Of a stretch of DNA of 64,000 nucleotides, positions 1 through 12,367 are shown piece by piece. Made by a program: the position numbers and the translations under genes. The stretch spans positions 40,448,257 to 40,512,256 of the forward strand of contig QCXZ01000003.1 in the NCBI GenBank assembly GCA_025024175.1, given 5' to 3'. The notes under the pieces were generated by a model. It was not told where the DNA came from. It worked only from the letters and a program-made list of their open reading frames with translations, and did not search any database. Every line of letters starts with the position of its first letter. Position 1 is the first letter of the stretch. The stretch comes from Rhyzopertha dominica (Eukaryota; Arthropoda; Insecta; Coleoptera; Bostrichidae).

Positions 1-1458
1 GCAGGGCCAGATAACATTCATTATGAGTTAATAAAGAACGGTGGAGGAACGCTAGCAAACAGAATACACAAACTATTAGTTAAAGTGTGGAATGATGAAA
101 AAATGCCAGAGGACTGGAAGCAACGATTAGTCACACCTGTATTTAAAAAAGGAGACCCACTTAAATGTACTAACTATAGAGCCATAATGCTGCTGAATAC
201 CACATACAAACTGCTGACCACAATAATCCGAAACCGACTAAACAAATACACAGAGAGTTACATAGTACACAGTACCAACAAGGCTTCAGAAAAGGAAGAT
301 CGACTATTGACGCCATACACATACTAACACAAACCATTGAAAAATGCTACGAACACAGTATAGAACTGCATATCTTGTTTATTGATTTTGAACAGGCTTT
401 TGACAGCATAGACAGACAGCAACTAATTAGAGACATGACAGAAATGAAAATACCAGCAAAACTAATCAGGTTGACGAGAATGACAATGCACGACTCAACA
501 GCAAGGATCACAACAAAGGACGGTGACACAGAAAGCATAAGAATTGAAGTAGGGGTGATGCAAGGAGACAGTCTGTCAACAACTCTCTTCGATATAGCGT
601 TGGATGGAGTTATCAAACACGCAGGACTGGAAAGAAAAATCACACAAAGCTCAACACAGGTAGTAGGATACGCAGATGACCTGGCCCTGATGGCAAGAGA
701 TAAATGTAGCCTACAGGAAGCATTACAACATCTATTAAAAGAAGCCAAATTAAGAGGTCTTAGAATAAATCAAGACAAAACAAAATATCTTGTCAGCACT
801 AGAAGCGACTATACCGGAACCGCCCTAACAATAGGAAAATATAGCTTTCAAAAAGTGGAACACTTCAAATACCTCGGAGTTACTATAAATGGGAAAAACG
901 AAAGAAGTACAGAAATTAACGAAAGACTTAAGGCGGGAAACAGAGCATACTGGACTTACCAAAAGCTATTACGAGACAGATCCCTAAGTAAAGAAACAAA
1001 ACTAAAAAATATACAAAGCGGCAATAAGACCTGTAATGACCTACGCAGCAGAAACAATGTGCCTGACTAATAGAGACGAGGAAAGAACGAGAACACAAGA
1101 AAGGAAGATCCTAAGGAAAATACTTGGAACACAAAAGGACGGCGACGAGTACAGAATGCTAATGAACCACGAAATACGAAATATAATGCACGGAGAAGAC
1201 ATCATAGGACACATAAAATCCCAAAGACTGAGATGGTTTGGACACGTACGACGGAGAGAACCAGACCAAGTTATACAAATAATATTAAACTGGAGGCCTG
1301 GAACCAGCAGACCAAGGGGAAAACCAAGGAACAGGTGGCAAGACCAAGTTATGGGAGATCTAGCAAAGATGGAAGTAAAGGACTGGAGAGAAAAGATCAA
1401 GGACAGGAAAGAATGGAACAAAATAGCAAATAGAGCAAAAACACAGAAGAACCTGTAA
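1..1458 (+). pseudogene. RTE-type non-LTR retrotransposon reverse transcriptase, 5' end outside the window, two frameshifts
   Basis: Reverse transcriptase that would copy element RNA into DNA at a nicked target. The window opens inside the RT domain. The frame from base 1 runs to about 260, shifts by one between about 255 and 282, and continues with an FIDFEQAFDS palm motif, an MQGDSLS turn and the catalytic YADD at 669-680. A second shift, one extra G near 1019-1021, leads into the C-terminal segment with YAAET, RLRWFGHV and a Gly-Arg-Pro-rich R..GKP..RW.D block. That C-terminal pattern resembles RTE/BovB-like elements (family knowledge); a related LINE clade is possible. The endonuclease domain would lie upstream of base 1. 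With two frameshifts the copy is probably dead unless these are sequencing errors. The frame ends at the TAA at 1456-1458 and is followed by a short 3' UTR and a TTA tract. Confidence 0.85.
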
Positions 1459-1625
1459 ATGATGAGAAAGCGGATTGATCCACCGCATAAAGCGGATCTG
1501 AAAAGCTCAAAAATTGAGCGACCTATGCCCAGAAATGGTGCCTATGGTCATATATATATATTTTTTTCACTAGAATACCCTCGGGGATTTCTAAGCATTT
1601 ACGAGAAGCTACTGGAACTAACTTT

Positions 1626-1682
1626 GATTATTATTATTATTATTATTATTAATATTATTATTATTATTATTATTATTATATT
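1626..1682. repeat. (TTA)n microsatellite at the 3' end of the RTE-type element
   Basis: Nearly pure TTA/ATT trinucleotides with one AAT interruption. RTE-clade elements commonly end in short tandem repeats instead of poly-A, so this is probably the element's 3' tail, about 170 bp after the ORF stop. An unrelated microsatellite is possible. Confidence 0.85.
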
Positions 1683-1689
1683 AATTTTA

Positions 1690-4435
1690 TTCTCGCATAT
1701 CTCTTTGTAATTCACTTCGTTTCTTTCATTGTAACATTTTCCAAACAGTTTACTTGAACCTTCCTTCTGCGTTGCTCTCAAATAACTTTGATTTTATTTT
1801 TCTTGTAGTCTGTTGTTGACTACCACACGTAGTCACACGTCACTATTCCTGTTCAAATGTAAAGATATATGGGTTAACATCTTCTTCTGCTAAAAGTTAT
1901 CTTTGTCACTTGTGCTAAATTTTCTTGCATAGGAATAGCAAACGAATCACTATGCTATTCGTAAACAGACTAGCTTTAATACTGACGACGGCTAGTTAAA
2001 CCTGCAAGCGCTCTATCGGCGGAATTTTTTAACAAAGTTGACAAAGAGCTTTGAGAAAAACTTTATTTAAGTTTTTGAACTATTCTTTCGGCCAATGAAT
2101 CAGTTTTTTTATTACGCAGAGAAGCAACTAATGGTATTTGACGCTATTACATGTATTACATGTACCAACAGGTGCAACAATGTAACACTATTATATAAAA
2201 AATTTTTGCCAATAACATACACTGGTAATGTAATTTACACAAACGCTCTTGTCAATTATTAAACATGCGCATGTAATTTAACGCTGTGCAACTTCTGTTA
2301 ATGAGGGTTGGTACTGGAAATCAAAAGACTACCAATCTATAAATAGTTAGATTACTTCAAAAACCAAAATATGTTTTCGCCTTCTGTCATGTATAACTTT
2401 TCGTATCTAATTTAAAATATTGCAGCTGAATGTGCACCGGTGGTGTTTATCTGATTGAAAAAAATTGCTCTACGACGAAATAGCATACATCTACACTCTA
2501 CAGGATGAAATCCGCCGTCAATGCTGTAATTTGTGCAAGCATTCTTGATTTTTGATTCTGTCTAGTTAAGTCTTAAGTATCGCCGGTACTCAGTATTAGC
2601 GCGGGAGTGCGTCGAAATAACTCAGTTTATCCAAAATTTCGCCTGTGACAACTAATTATATCGCAATTGCATATATCTGTGTTCTGTACCTATAGATGAT
2701 AGCCGTAAGGTCGTGGGGACGACAACTTTTTTGTGTGGTTGTTTGTAAAAGGAATGCAATATGGTTTGGGTGCTGCTAGTAAAAGGTTGTGTTTAGCTGG
2801 CGAGTTTTATTTAACCGTTCTGAAACTCGATTAGTCGTGAGATTAATCTACTAATTATAAGTGGAGATTAGTCACGACGTAACAATCTAATTTCAGCAAA
2901 ACAATATTAAACGATCACAAAGAGGGCTCAAAGTTTGTTACAGTACTTAACAAGCAATCCCGAGAGAACGGAAAAAGAGTAAGAAAATTGTGTTGTACTA
3001 TATATAAAGGTAGGTAATTCCCACTGTTTATGATAAATGAAAACAACGTATTTGCTTCGCACAATGGCAAATAATCACTTTAAGACTTCAAATCGGGGTG
3101 AATGTGAACATCCGATATATTTTTTTAAAGTTGTAATGGCGTTATACTCGCTTTCTAAAAGAATAAATATGTAATTATTTGCGCAGTGCTTTGCAAATAA
3201 GATATCATATGCATTCAAAGTATTACCCATATTCGTATTGCTTTTCATTTCAAAAACTTAAAATAACGAATCCAAACTGCTGACATCACCACTTTACATG
3301 TTGTCGATCGATGTATTTGGTTCACTTAGTTTATGTTTGATTTCAGTGTTAGCTTGATTAGCGAAAATGGAAATGCGTAGTTCCGAAATGGGTCCCTAGT
3401 ATTTGCGGTCTGGTTGAACCACTAAATTAAGCGTAACATTTTACTGTATCACTTAAGAATGATGTAGCTCGAAGCGCTACCTAGCATAATTTTGATACTG
3501 ACGGTATTTAAATTATTCCTGTTAAATTGTTAATGGTGGAATTACTTGCACGATTTTTGCATCTAGTCAGTAATTCCATAATAATGTTAAATGATAGCTT
3601 TAGGATTTCACAAAGAATATCGTGATTTTGAACCATTTGTTTTATGACTGTCTTTATATAAAAGCTCGTGAACAGGCTTATTATATCAATAGGATGTCAT
3701 TCATGTTTTTTGTGTTGTTATATTACCTGCTGATATGATAAACTATTATAAGATGTTTTTTTGGCATTATATAGCGGAAGGTTTTGTGAAATTCTATGTT
3801 AATTACCCGTTTCGCTGCACTGCATTGATACCTCATGTTTAGGTTTATGCAGAGTAGGGTAATTCCCTCCCCTCAAACGGACGGGGCGGAATAGTTCTGT
3901 ATGTGATTGTATTGTTCTACTGCCACAATCTCTTGTATATTAATATTGCATGCCAGAACGTTAGTAATCATGTTTGCACTCCCGTTATTACATGTTGAAA
4001 TAATCCGATAGAATTGCTGGTTCAAAGATTTCTGAACGTTATAGTATGAAAGTATGAAATAATTCATCAATAATTATTAATGTTGCGGCAAACAAGAGTT
4101 TTCTTGTTAACTATATTTTATTTTAACCTACTTTTTGTTTTTGTATGTCAAGGTATTTCCGTGTATTTTTTTTTAAATGACAGCCAAGCGAGTTTTTGCT
4201 GATTTCTATTGTTCTTTTTATCCTTGTAATGGACTGGTGTTGTATGGTTTAATATCAAAATTTTTATAAAAGATTGTGTTTCAAAATAAACGACAAAAAA
4301 CTTTATCATAGCTGGTACTGCAGCTGCTAAAACTGGTTTTTATTCATTTGAAGATGATTCTAATGCTCGCAATACTTTATTCACGTAAATAAATATTTAG
4401 GTCTAATTAAATGTACAAACTGAAGACTTTATGCA
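1690..4435. other. AT-rich intergenic DNA, no gene recognised
   Basis: No ORF resembling a protein family, RNA gene or intact mobile element was recognised on either strand. An imperfect palindrome around 2828-2876 (TCGTGA...TCACGA) is the only local structure seen. A short GC-richer patch at about 3860-3890 has no clear identity. Confidence 0.5.
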
Positions 4436-4439
4436 GCTT

Positions 4440-4875
4440 GACAATAGCCTAGTCTGTCACAGAAATATCACAATAAGTTTTTCAACCAGTTTTTTCCTGA
4501 ATTTCTTCCAGCTCTTACAAATTTAGTGTTTTTTGTATACCTGACTTTTTAAATGACCTCATAAAAATACAATGAATTTAAATCAGGCGACAAAGAAGGG
4601 CATTTAATAGTACTTCAACGTTCTATCCACCGACATGGGAAAATGTTATCCAAAATGTGGTCGAGCAGCGTTCGATTGAAACTAAATATAGCGGTTTGGC
4701 ATTCCTCTTGCGCATTAGGTTCAGGTAGACATCTGCAGTCACATTTCTATTTATGAAGTACGGCGTTTAATTTGTTGCCCAATAATAACATCCTTCATTA
4801 TCGTTAACATTAGACCAGTAGTTATGTCTATTTACAAATTCGTTTAGGCAAAGGGTGGCTTTCTTCAGAACACTT
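4440..4875 (-). pseudogene. Fossil mariner-type DDE transposase (C-terminal half)
   Basis: Read on the minus strand, pieces in several frames match the transposase family seen elsewhere in this window: a VNRHNYWS block (after the first catalytic Asp in intact relatives), FINRNVTADVYLNLM, SPDLNSLYFY (equivalent of SPDLTPLDFF around the third catalytic Asp) and GHLKSQVYK. Stops and frameshifts separate every piece, and the Asp-containing QDGAPPH motif is degraded. No TIRs were found. Assignment to the superfamily rests on the order and spacing of these blocks. Confidence 0.55.
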
Positions 4876-4879
4876 AAAA

Positions 4880-6595
4880 AATTCAATTAAGCGCACAAAA
4901 ATGCCTCCTTCTATCAGGATCTTCCCTACTTAGTTTAGCCAGAAGGTGTACTTTGTAGATTTTGTAGTTCTCATTTTTTACTATTCGAACAACCGATGAT
5001 TGACTAACCTGTATTGTACAAAGCAAGTTACGTGACTAAAACATGAACAGTTTAATTTCAGTTTGTAGTCCATTTTCGATATCCAGACCTTGTAATATCT
5101 TTTATATGACTGGTTACCAATTTGAGCTCTGTCAATTGGACAATAGGATTTCCGGATGAACGCTACTATATAAATCAAAAACATCTTGGCGTGAACTTTG
5201 TCACCATAGCCTACCACTATTAAAAGATTTCAATTTTACCACATTTGCAAATAAAACTGAAGCTGCTGTTATTAAATTAACCTTTTAGCTTATTGAAATG
5301 TACTTTATATACTGGCATGAAAAACTTTAACATTTGTAAAATTATTTTCAAAAATAATAACAACCATTATTGACACGTCCAGAGCCTGGTTTGATAAGGA
5401 TAAGGCCAGATTAAGGATACAAAGAGCCTTAGAAAACCGTAAAAATGACTTGGTTGTCAGTTAAAAAAAAAACAAACTGCCAAGAAAATGTGTTGATATA
5501 TAAAAGAAGTATTCTAAGAAATGAAAAATAATTAGCGAACAAAAACGTTTTGCTGTGAAGTTAATATTTACAGGTATAAACAATTACTCAATACTTTTAT
5601 CTAATCATGAATATGAGGTGGTCATATGTCTGATCTTAAAAAACAGTTGTGGAGTGTGGTTATTTTGAGTATTTTACAGCTTTATAAAATAACGGATTTG
5701 CGCGAACTTCATTTTATCATGTGTTAACAAAGTAGCTTTTTATGTAAATTTGGGTTATCGTTAGTTACATCTTTTGTGTTTTGCTTGATATGTTTTGTTT
5801 ACATCCTAAGAATAAAGAAAAATTAAATAAAAATAGATGAAGTGAATAGATTAAGCTCTATAAAAAAACCTTTGAAGAACAAGTAGATGCTATAGGAGTT
5901 AAACTTACCTTTTCTTTGTCATAATTTTTGTAAACACGCTAACGAAGATTATCCTGCTTGAAAATAACCGTCACCCATAGTATTCGTATATAGACAATTG
6001 CAAGTTACTTCAGGCCATAGTATTTACAAACTTAAATATGAACAATCATAACAATTTGTGAATCAAACTTTCTGAACTCTCACAACTAAATGATCCTAAA
6101 AATACACAGATATTTTTACCTCGTAGTTAATGTGTGAGTCAAAGAAACTATTTACACTGTTGTTCAACAAAATATTTCCACAATGCACTTGAAACTGTAA
6201 ATCATGTTATAGGTGATCCTCTAAAGGGGCACGGAGAAGTGTAAGAAAAATTAAGGATTTGGAAATGATCAATCGACTCACTAAATATTATCACAGCTCT
6301 AGACTCTTTTTTTCGAGATATTACGCGGTCATGCAAGCTAAATTGCCTTTAAAAGAACCTGTCTATAGCTGTATTATAATTAAAAAAGATATAAATAAAA
6401 AGAGTACACTTGCCGTTCTAGAATGATTTCTTGCCATATAAGGGGTTTTGCTTCATTTATTACTTAATTGTCAAAAATTATTCTATAAATTTCTTCAAGA
6501 ATAATTTATCCGTTCGCTAATAAAAATTACAAACGTTACGGCGCAGTGGTTGCAAGACTACCTAGCATCATATAATTTATACACAATGGTCGGAA
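4880..6595. other. AT-rich intergenic DNA, no gene recognised
   Basis: Low-complexity AT-rich sequence with only short random ORFs. Nothing recognisable on either strand. Confidence 0.5.
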
Positions 6596-6599
6596 GGAA

Positions 6600-6840
6600 A
6601 CTCACCGTTTCTATCCCGGAAAAGACGAATCCTCACTGACCAATGCCGTGGACCATGTCACGTCGTTGAGCGGCTGACAGACGGCTGTGGTGCGAACCGA
6701 ACAGTGCCAGGACGATAACTGAACGGCGGTTGTAACTACCATCGATTTTAAACATACGTAAGGACGTCGGGACGCGCGAGCGTCGACGCTCCTGAGGTGT
6801 ATAACGCGCTTCTTGTGCAGTCGAGAGAAGTCAAGTCAAG
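6600..6840 (-). promoter_or_regulatory. GC/CpG-richer island, possible non-coding first exon ending in a splice donor
   Basis: About 240 bp of clearly higher GC and CpG content than its surroundings, without a long ORF. On the minus strand its downstream edge reads AACG|GTGAGT, a near-consensus splice donor (exon end at 6606). AT-rich sequence with TATA-like stretches lies upstream at about 6860-6890. This is what a promoter plus 5' UTR exon would look like, but no coding exon was identified further along the minus strand, so a conserved regulatory island is equally possible. Confidence 0.3.
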
Positions 6841-6849
6841 GGGAATACT

Positions 6850-7550
6850 TGTATCGTACAATAACTAATGATAATAAATATACTGTAAACTTCGAATAGG
6901 CTTCAAAGAACAAGCCAAATAACTACAGGATTTCTGCAAATCAAAAGTAACATCTATACTTACGTTGCTATTTTACTACTATTGTAATATACAGCTAATT
7001 TGGGGGAGGGCTATTGTCGCCACACAGAATATCCGTCGCCAAAAACTAGATGTACCTCCGTTTCCAAAGTATTTCTTTAGGGCTAGCTTCAGCTAGTTCC
7101 ATCAAGCTAAAAGCTAACACCACCTTGCTAGCTCTAATATACCTGGATTCGAATTATCTTCCTGAATTATTTGTATCGTATCAGCAATTTGTAACTGATT
7201 TCTGCCCAACGATAAAAGTTACTTCAATCCAAAATGGTATTGACCATACAGTAAAGTATGGAAGTTGTGCGTCTATTCAAAGCATAGATTGGTTCAGAAT
7301 CGGAAATACAAATCCATCATAGCTGTTGGTAATAAAGCTAGGGCTGTGCCGTTTTACATCATGCACTTCTAATACAAGAAAAAAAATACGCTATCTCTTC
7401 GAAACATTTCGCAAGCTTATGGATCAGCATGTCTTTACTTTACGTGACTTGAAGTATGAGTTAAAATAAGACGACTTTATAGACGACTGGAATTAGGGAA
7501 AACTTAACCGAACGTATCCACGTTAACGTTCGTCTTACAATACGTGATTC
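6850..7550. other. Unassigned; probably includes the decayed 5' part of the split mariner transposase
   Basis: The transposase remnant at 7551-7593 should have its N-terminal half upstream, but no motif could be read here. A partly palindromic stretch lies at about 7474-7560. The 90-codon ORF at 7050-7322 resembles nothing known to me. Confidence 0.35.
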
Positions 7551-7593
7551 CAGTCGAGTCTACATATTAACTGCAGATACCTGGGCGACGATA
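7551..7593 (+). pseudogene. Mariner-type transposase remnant, upstream half of a gene split by the LTR element
   Basis: In the frame of 7551 the sequence encodes a peptide ending in NCRYLGDD, matching the conserved NCRYWSDENP block of this transposase family. The next residues, NPYFMRKV, are found only after 13751, beyond the 3' LTR. The GATA at 7590-7593 is the target-site duplication. The frame is continuous across the insertion when one GATA copy is counted. Confidence 0.6.
7590..7593. repeat. Target-site duplication GATA (left)
   Basis: GATA directly precedes the TG of the 5' LTR; the same four bases follow the CA of the 3' LTR at 13751-13754. Four-bp duplications are usual for Ty3/gypsy-type integrases. 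Confidence 0.8.
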
Positions 7594-8478
7594 TGTTAAA
7601 TGTCAATTTTTGTATCTGCGTTATTATTAAAATAAAAGGTGTTTTTGTACGTTTATTAATTTCTTGCTATGTTTAGAATCGCTGTTAATAAGATAAATAC
7701 TAATATCGAAGCGAATGCGTATGCATGCGATTAATTGTTTTGGCGAGAAATATCAGAGTCGCGAGGAGATGCAAAAGTAGGCAATGAGTATGGATGTGTC
7801 ATTTTTGACAGAGATAAATGTTCTTGATTTTGGCTCAGTGAGAGCGAGGTCTTTGGCCATGATGTGCCTCAGGCAGTGAGAGTAAGGTCTTTGGCCATGA
7901 TGTGCCTCAGGCAGTGAGAGTAAGGTCTTTGGCCATGATGTGCCTCAGGCAGTTTGAAACCCCTAGCGCAGAGTGCCCGGTTAACAGCCGTGGTTCCTTC
8001 GAGTGGGTGACTTGCATTCCGGGGGGTAATGCAGGATATCTCGAATGACATAGTTCTGGTGGAGAGGGTAGCCTTATTAGGTGCCCCCGATCCGGGCTAT
8101 TGGAATGCGACCCTATAGGCCTTAGGGTGAGCGTTCGGGGAAGCCTCTACTATTTCAGGTTGACACTAGCTAGTTGTTGAAGAGAGAAAACTAACAAGGT
8201 ATTCATAACCACCATTGATAAAGATGTAATCTCAGGGATGAAGCCATAGACAGGACAAGGATGAGGCCCTGGGGTGAAAACCCCTCTGTGAGTCTTAAAT
8301 GTATCTGTTTGAGTTTAACGGATGAGTAACTTATGTTTTGTTCTTGCATCTCCCGCGCGTATGTGAAACCGCCTTGTCTGTCCACCGGAGTGACCGCATT
8401 GTTATGACCCACGGATGAAGGCGGCGATAATGTAAGTTTTTCTTGATTATTCCCGCATCAGTTTTTCTATGTTTTTCA
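7594..8478 (+). repeat. 5' LTR, 885 bp
   Basis: Starts TGTTAA and ends TTTTCA (TG...CA ends). It contains three near-perfect 38-bp tandem units at 7848-7953. By eye the only difference from the 3' LTR is one T in a run near 7643. The short ORFs inside are identical in both LTRs simply because the LTRs are duplicates; they are not genes. Confidence 0.85.
7848..7953. repeat. 38-bp tandem repeat, about 2.8 copies, inside the LTR
   Basis: Each unit begins GGTCTTTGGCCATGATG and ends GTGAGAGTAA. The same array occurs in the 3' LTR at about 13119-13224. Tandem arrays inside LTRs often act as enhancers (general knowledge; function here unknown). Confidence 0.85.
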
Positions 8479-8489
8479 TTCAGGTGTGG

Positions 8490-8709
8490 GGTCAAACAAT
8501 CGGTTCACAGATTCGGTGAGATGAATTCAAAAAGTTTAAGCACGTTTTATCGCAGCGCAGTGGTTTGACAAATTATAGTTTGTCGTAATTATAATTGGTG
8601 GTCAAACAATCGGCTCACCGATTCGGTGAGATGAATTCAAAAATTTTAAGCACGTTTTATCGCAGCGCAGTGGTTTTACAAATTATTGTTTGTCGTAATT
8701 ATAATTAGT
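8490..8709. repeat. Two tandem 110-bp repeats after the 5' LTR
   Basis: Units start at 8490 and 8600 with GGTCAAACAATCGG and differ by a few substitutions. The second unit contains a 17-base palindrome, CTCACCGA-T-TCGGTGAG, at about 8614-8630. Position suggests the untranslated leader of the element. Confidence 0.8.
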
Positions 8710-9645
8710 GGTTAAGCGGCGGCTGACAGTTTTTGTGCAAAAGACGTTTATTTAGCAAAGTTCTTGGCCTTAACTGGTTCTCTTTTGTTTCGGCGTGATT
8801 ATTGGTAGGTCTAATACCTCTATCATACATGTTTTGCGTATTCTTCATGTTCATGCACATATGGGTACCCATCATCAACATCATCAACATCATCATCATC
8901 ATTTTCCTTCATTTCTTGATGTTTAATAACATTTTATGATAACATCATACAGGCAGTTGCCCGATCGAGTAATTATCAAACCCTTGAAGCGCTGTTGACC
9001 TTTCTGAAATCTTGCGGTGAGAATCAACCAAGTACATTTCTTATTTTCTATTTAAAGATAAGGTAATGCACAGCGAGTAGACGTGATCCAGCGATGCTCC
9101 GGTTATTTGTGTTTAAAGTGCCCAGTTTATGTGATTTAAATTTGTATTTTGAAGCCATAGATGACTATCATCGGGTGGTAAGTTTGAATACTGGAAAAGA
9201 TCGAACTAGAATCGTCAGATTCTGCTCAAGGAAGTATAGGCAGCTCATATTCCGCTACAAGAAGTTGTAGAGAGGGACCAATATGTCTAGAATTACTAGA
9301 AGTCTGCATCTCTGAATTTGGTGCTTGTAACGTATGGACTTAACAGGGTTACGTCAAAGTAGTAGTAAATGGTCGTAAATACTCTGTAAATTCTGTTGAC
9401 GATATAGTCAATATACAGAACAATACCTATCGGTAGCAGTTAATTGGCAACGTTATCTTTTTATTATGTGTGGCGCAGATTTACTGCTAGCTTAAAATGT
9501 AATGCTTTTCCGAGAGCTACCGTTGGTGTTTAAGTATTAATTTTGCTTTTCCTTAATTTAACAATTAAACAGACTTCAATACAATTTAGTTTAATTAAGT
9601 CAGGTTGTATTTGTTCTCATTTAGAGGTAATAGATATCCTGTATT
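8710..9645. other. Internal LTR-element sequence without recognisable coding, with an ATC-rich microsatellite
   Basis: A CAT/ATC-rich microsatellite at about 8871-8903 is the only clear feature. No gag-like ORF is present where one would be expected. Confidence 0.5.
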
Positions 9646-9649
9646 GTGT

Positions 9650-12367
9650 ATTAGTTTAGCTTATAATTTTATATAAGCTAAAATTTTATAAGGATCGCTC
9701 TTAGTACATTTTCAAGATTTTATCAATTTAGTTCAAAAGGCAAACTATGATGTTGTTATGGTTGGCGCGAGATGGTTGTCTAATGATGCAGATGTATCTA
9801 TTTTAGCAATACCTGGTTACAATCTTTGTTATACGCATCGTGTTGAGGGACGAAGTGGCGGCATATATCAAATCAACTTTTTGTAACTCCTTAATAGAGT
9901 TCGATTTTGAGATTAATTCCTTTGTTGACTGTTTGTTTTTTCAGCGTAGGAACTGTAAATTATGCATTCGGCGTATGCTATCGTTCGCCTAACTCCAGCT
10001 TGGACAATTTTGTTGAAACCCTTGATAATATATTTGGTTTTGTTTGCGGTATGTATGATTAATTTGTCTGTCTGGGTGATTTCAACATTAATTTCTTAAA
10101 TATTCCTAACCATATGAGTGCACATTTGGAGACGTAAAACTTGGTGCAAGTCTTGGATGAATCGACTATAGTGACTGGTAACTCAAGCTTACTGATTGAT
10201 CCTTTATTCGTATCCCATTTTCTGAATGTTACAAGATACGGTACGAAGAACTGTGAAGATATTTCTGACCACAGATTGGTTTCTTGTGAATTTAGTGCAC
10301 CTAAGATTAAATGTGAGCCCAAATATGTTACTTATGTGTAGATCTTTCAGACGCTTTGATGTCAGTGAGTTTCGAAAAAGTTTGGAATCTATTGAATGGA
10401 CTGATGTGATACGTGAAACCAATATTGATAAGAAACTTGAAAATTTCAACACCCTAATTATTTCTCTTTGATTGGCATGCCCCGATGGTAACTTCTAGGG
10501 TACTAAAGTCCAATGCAATGTGGTGTTGCCCTGAACTCAAATGTCTCATGAGTAAACGTGGTGGATCCTTACGTAAATACAAACGAAGTAAACTTCCTGA
10601 AAATTTTGCTGTATACAAGAGGTTGAGAAACTTGACTATGAACTCTGTTAGGATGGAAAAACGTCGTTACATAGGTTCAGTTGCTTCTAGTGGAGATATA
10701 TACACAGTATTTGGTCGGCTCTGCGCAATTTAAATATTGGTACTAACAAAGTGAGATCTGAGCTATCTTCTAATCTGTCTAATAGCAATTCCATTACTGC
10801 CCATGTTTTTCAGTTTTTTCAATCAAATAATATCATCTCTAATCATAGAATGCAATATTATGAGAATGCTCAATTCCCATCCCTACAAGAATTTTCCTTA
10901 AGAATGGTTACTTTAGAAGAGGTACACTCCGCACTCTTTAACGTAAAAAAGATAATTGTGGCACAAACAACATCTCATTGAAAAGGTTGCACTTATGTAG
11001 TTCCATTATTGATTTATACCTATTACACGTCTTCAATTATTGTTGTATGGAAAAAGCTTATTTCCCTACAATGTGGAAGAAAGTCATCGCAATACCTCTA
11101 CTTAAAACGTCTAACCCTGAAAACTAGTCGGATTTACATTTGATTAGCATCTTACCTGCAGCTTTAAATTAGTTTGAATCTCTAGTCTACGAACAAATAT
11201 CTGACTTTGTCTTGTCTAGGAAAATCATTCCGATGTTCAGTGCGGATTTAGACGCGGTTGAAGCACTCCTTCTGCACTAGTTTCAGTCGTGGATGATCTC
11301 ATTTTAGCTTATGATAAAGGTTTACGCAGTGCTTTGGTTTTGCTCCATTTTTCAAAAGCGTTCGATGCTATTAATCATGGTATGTTATGCGCCAAACTAA
11401 AGTCTTGCGGTTTCAGCAGTTTGTCGGTACAGTTTATTAGATCTTACTTGAGCGATAGAACCCAAGTGGTAAAATAAATATAGTGTCTCCTTTGAATTGT
11501 CAGTTAGATCTGGTGTTCTGCAAGGCTCCACATTAGGATCTCTGCTTTTCATAATATATACGTTTGATATAGTGAACTTAGTTCTACATTGTAAAGAAAT
11601 AACTTACGCCGACGATACACAGTTGTATTTTAGTTTCGATAAGCATGACTTCGCAAGGGCTGACAAAATTCTGAACAAAGAACTTGAAAAATTAAGAAAA
11701 TTGTCTGCTGAACATGGCCTTCAATTGAATTTGTCTAAGTCGCAGCTGATTGTCTTTGGTAATAAAAGTGGTACAAAATTTCTTAAACAGTCTTTCAATG
11801 TTTGTATAGATGGTACAAAGTTAAATTTTATTGATCATACTTTGATCTCACTATGGACACTCAGATCTGGTTTAAGCTGCATGTAACTAAGTTAATATAA
11901 AAATCATTTTTAACCTTAAGTTATTTTATGCTTGTAGACATTTTTTACCGTTAATTTGAAAAGGCAATTATGTGATTTACTCGTTCTCGTCCTCTTTAAT
12001 TATTGCAATTTTTTATATTACCCCTGTTTGGATTCGGTTGATAGAAACAGGATTCAGATTGTTTAGAATGCATGGTGTCGCTTATTTTTTGGCTTGCAAC
12101 GCGGGGACCACGTATTTTACAGAATTAACTCTTTGAACCGGCTACGCATGGATTCTCGCTGGAGTTTTCATTTGAGTTGTTTCGTCCAAGCTTTACTAAA
12201 TTCTCCTCATGCATGTGATAACTTGAGGTCTAAGCTTGCTCCTCATTCAACTACGCACCCACGTGATACACGAAATAAAGCTAAGTATTCACATATAACG
12301 CTGTAAGGCGGTAAGGCTGTAAAGCTGTAAGGCTCACCCTTCGGAGCGAGTTTAAAAAAAAAAAAAA
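9650..12367 (+). pseudogene. Decayed CR1/Jockey-like non-LTR retrotransposon (endonuclease plus reverse transcriptase)
   Basis: Encodes, in broken frames, an APE-type endonuclease and a reverse transcriptase. Endonuclease marks are the YDVVMVGA entry near 9750, GDFN at 10075-10086 and ISDH around 10261-10272. RT marks are HFSKAFDAI (about 11350), VLQGSTLGSLLF (about 11515) and YADD at 11605-11616. The C-terminal region (about 11930-12300) carries a cysteine/aromatic-rich block typical of CR1/Jockey-group elements. The 3' end is a poly-A run at 12354-12367, preceded by short GTAAGGCT-like repeats. Frames change at least five times and several stops intervene. It lies inside the 7594-13750 LTR element, whose LTRs are almost unchanged. 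Confidence 0.8.

Noticed and set aside
347..1421. Long ORFs antisense to the RTE-type RT
   Set aside because: Shadows of the RT coding strand with no independent family match.
7848..7953. Regular 38-bp repeats reminiscent of a CRISPR array
   Set aside because: The units are directly tandem with no spacers and lie in an LTR of a eukaryotic element.
8000..8170. GC-rich block that at first looked like rRNA or a structured RNA
   Set aside because: It is repeated exactly at about 13270-13440 as part of two LTRs and does not match rRNA core motifs.
7869..8412. ORFs of 60 and 69 codons on the minus strand, identical to ones at 13141-13684
   Set aside because: Identity only reflects LTR duplication. 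The first contains the 38-bp tandem repeats and neither resembles a protein.
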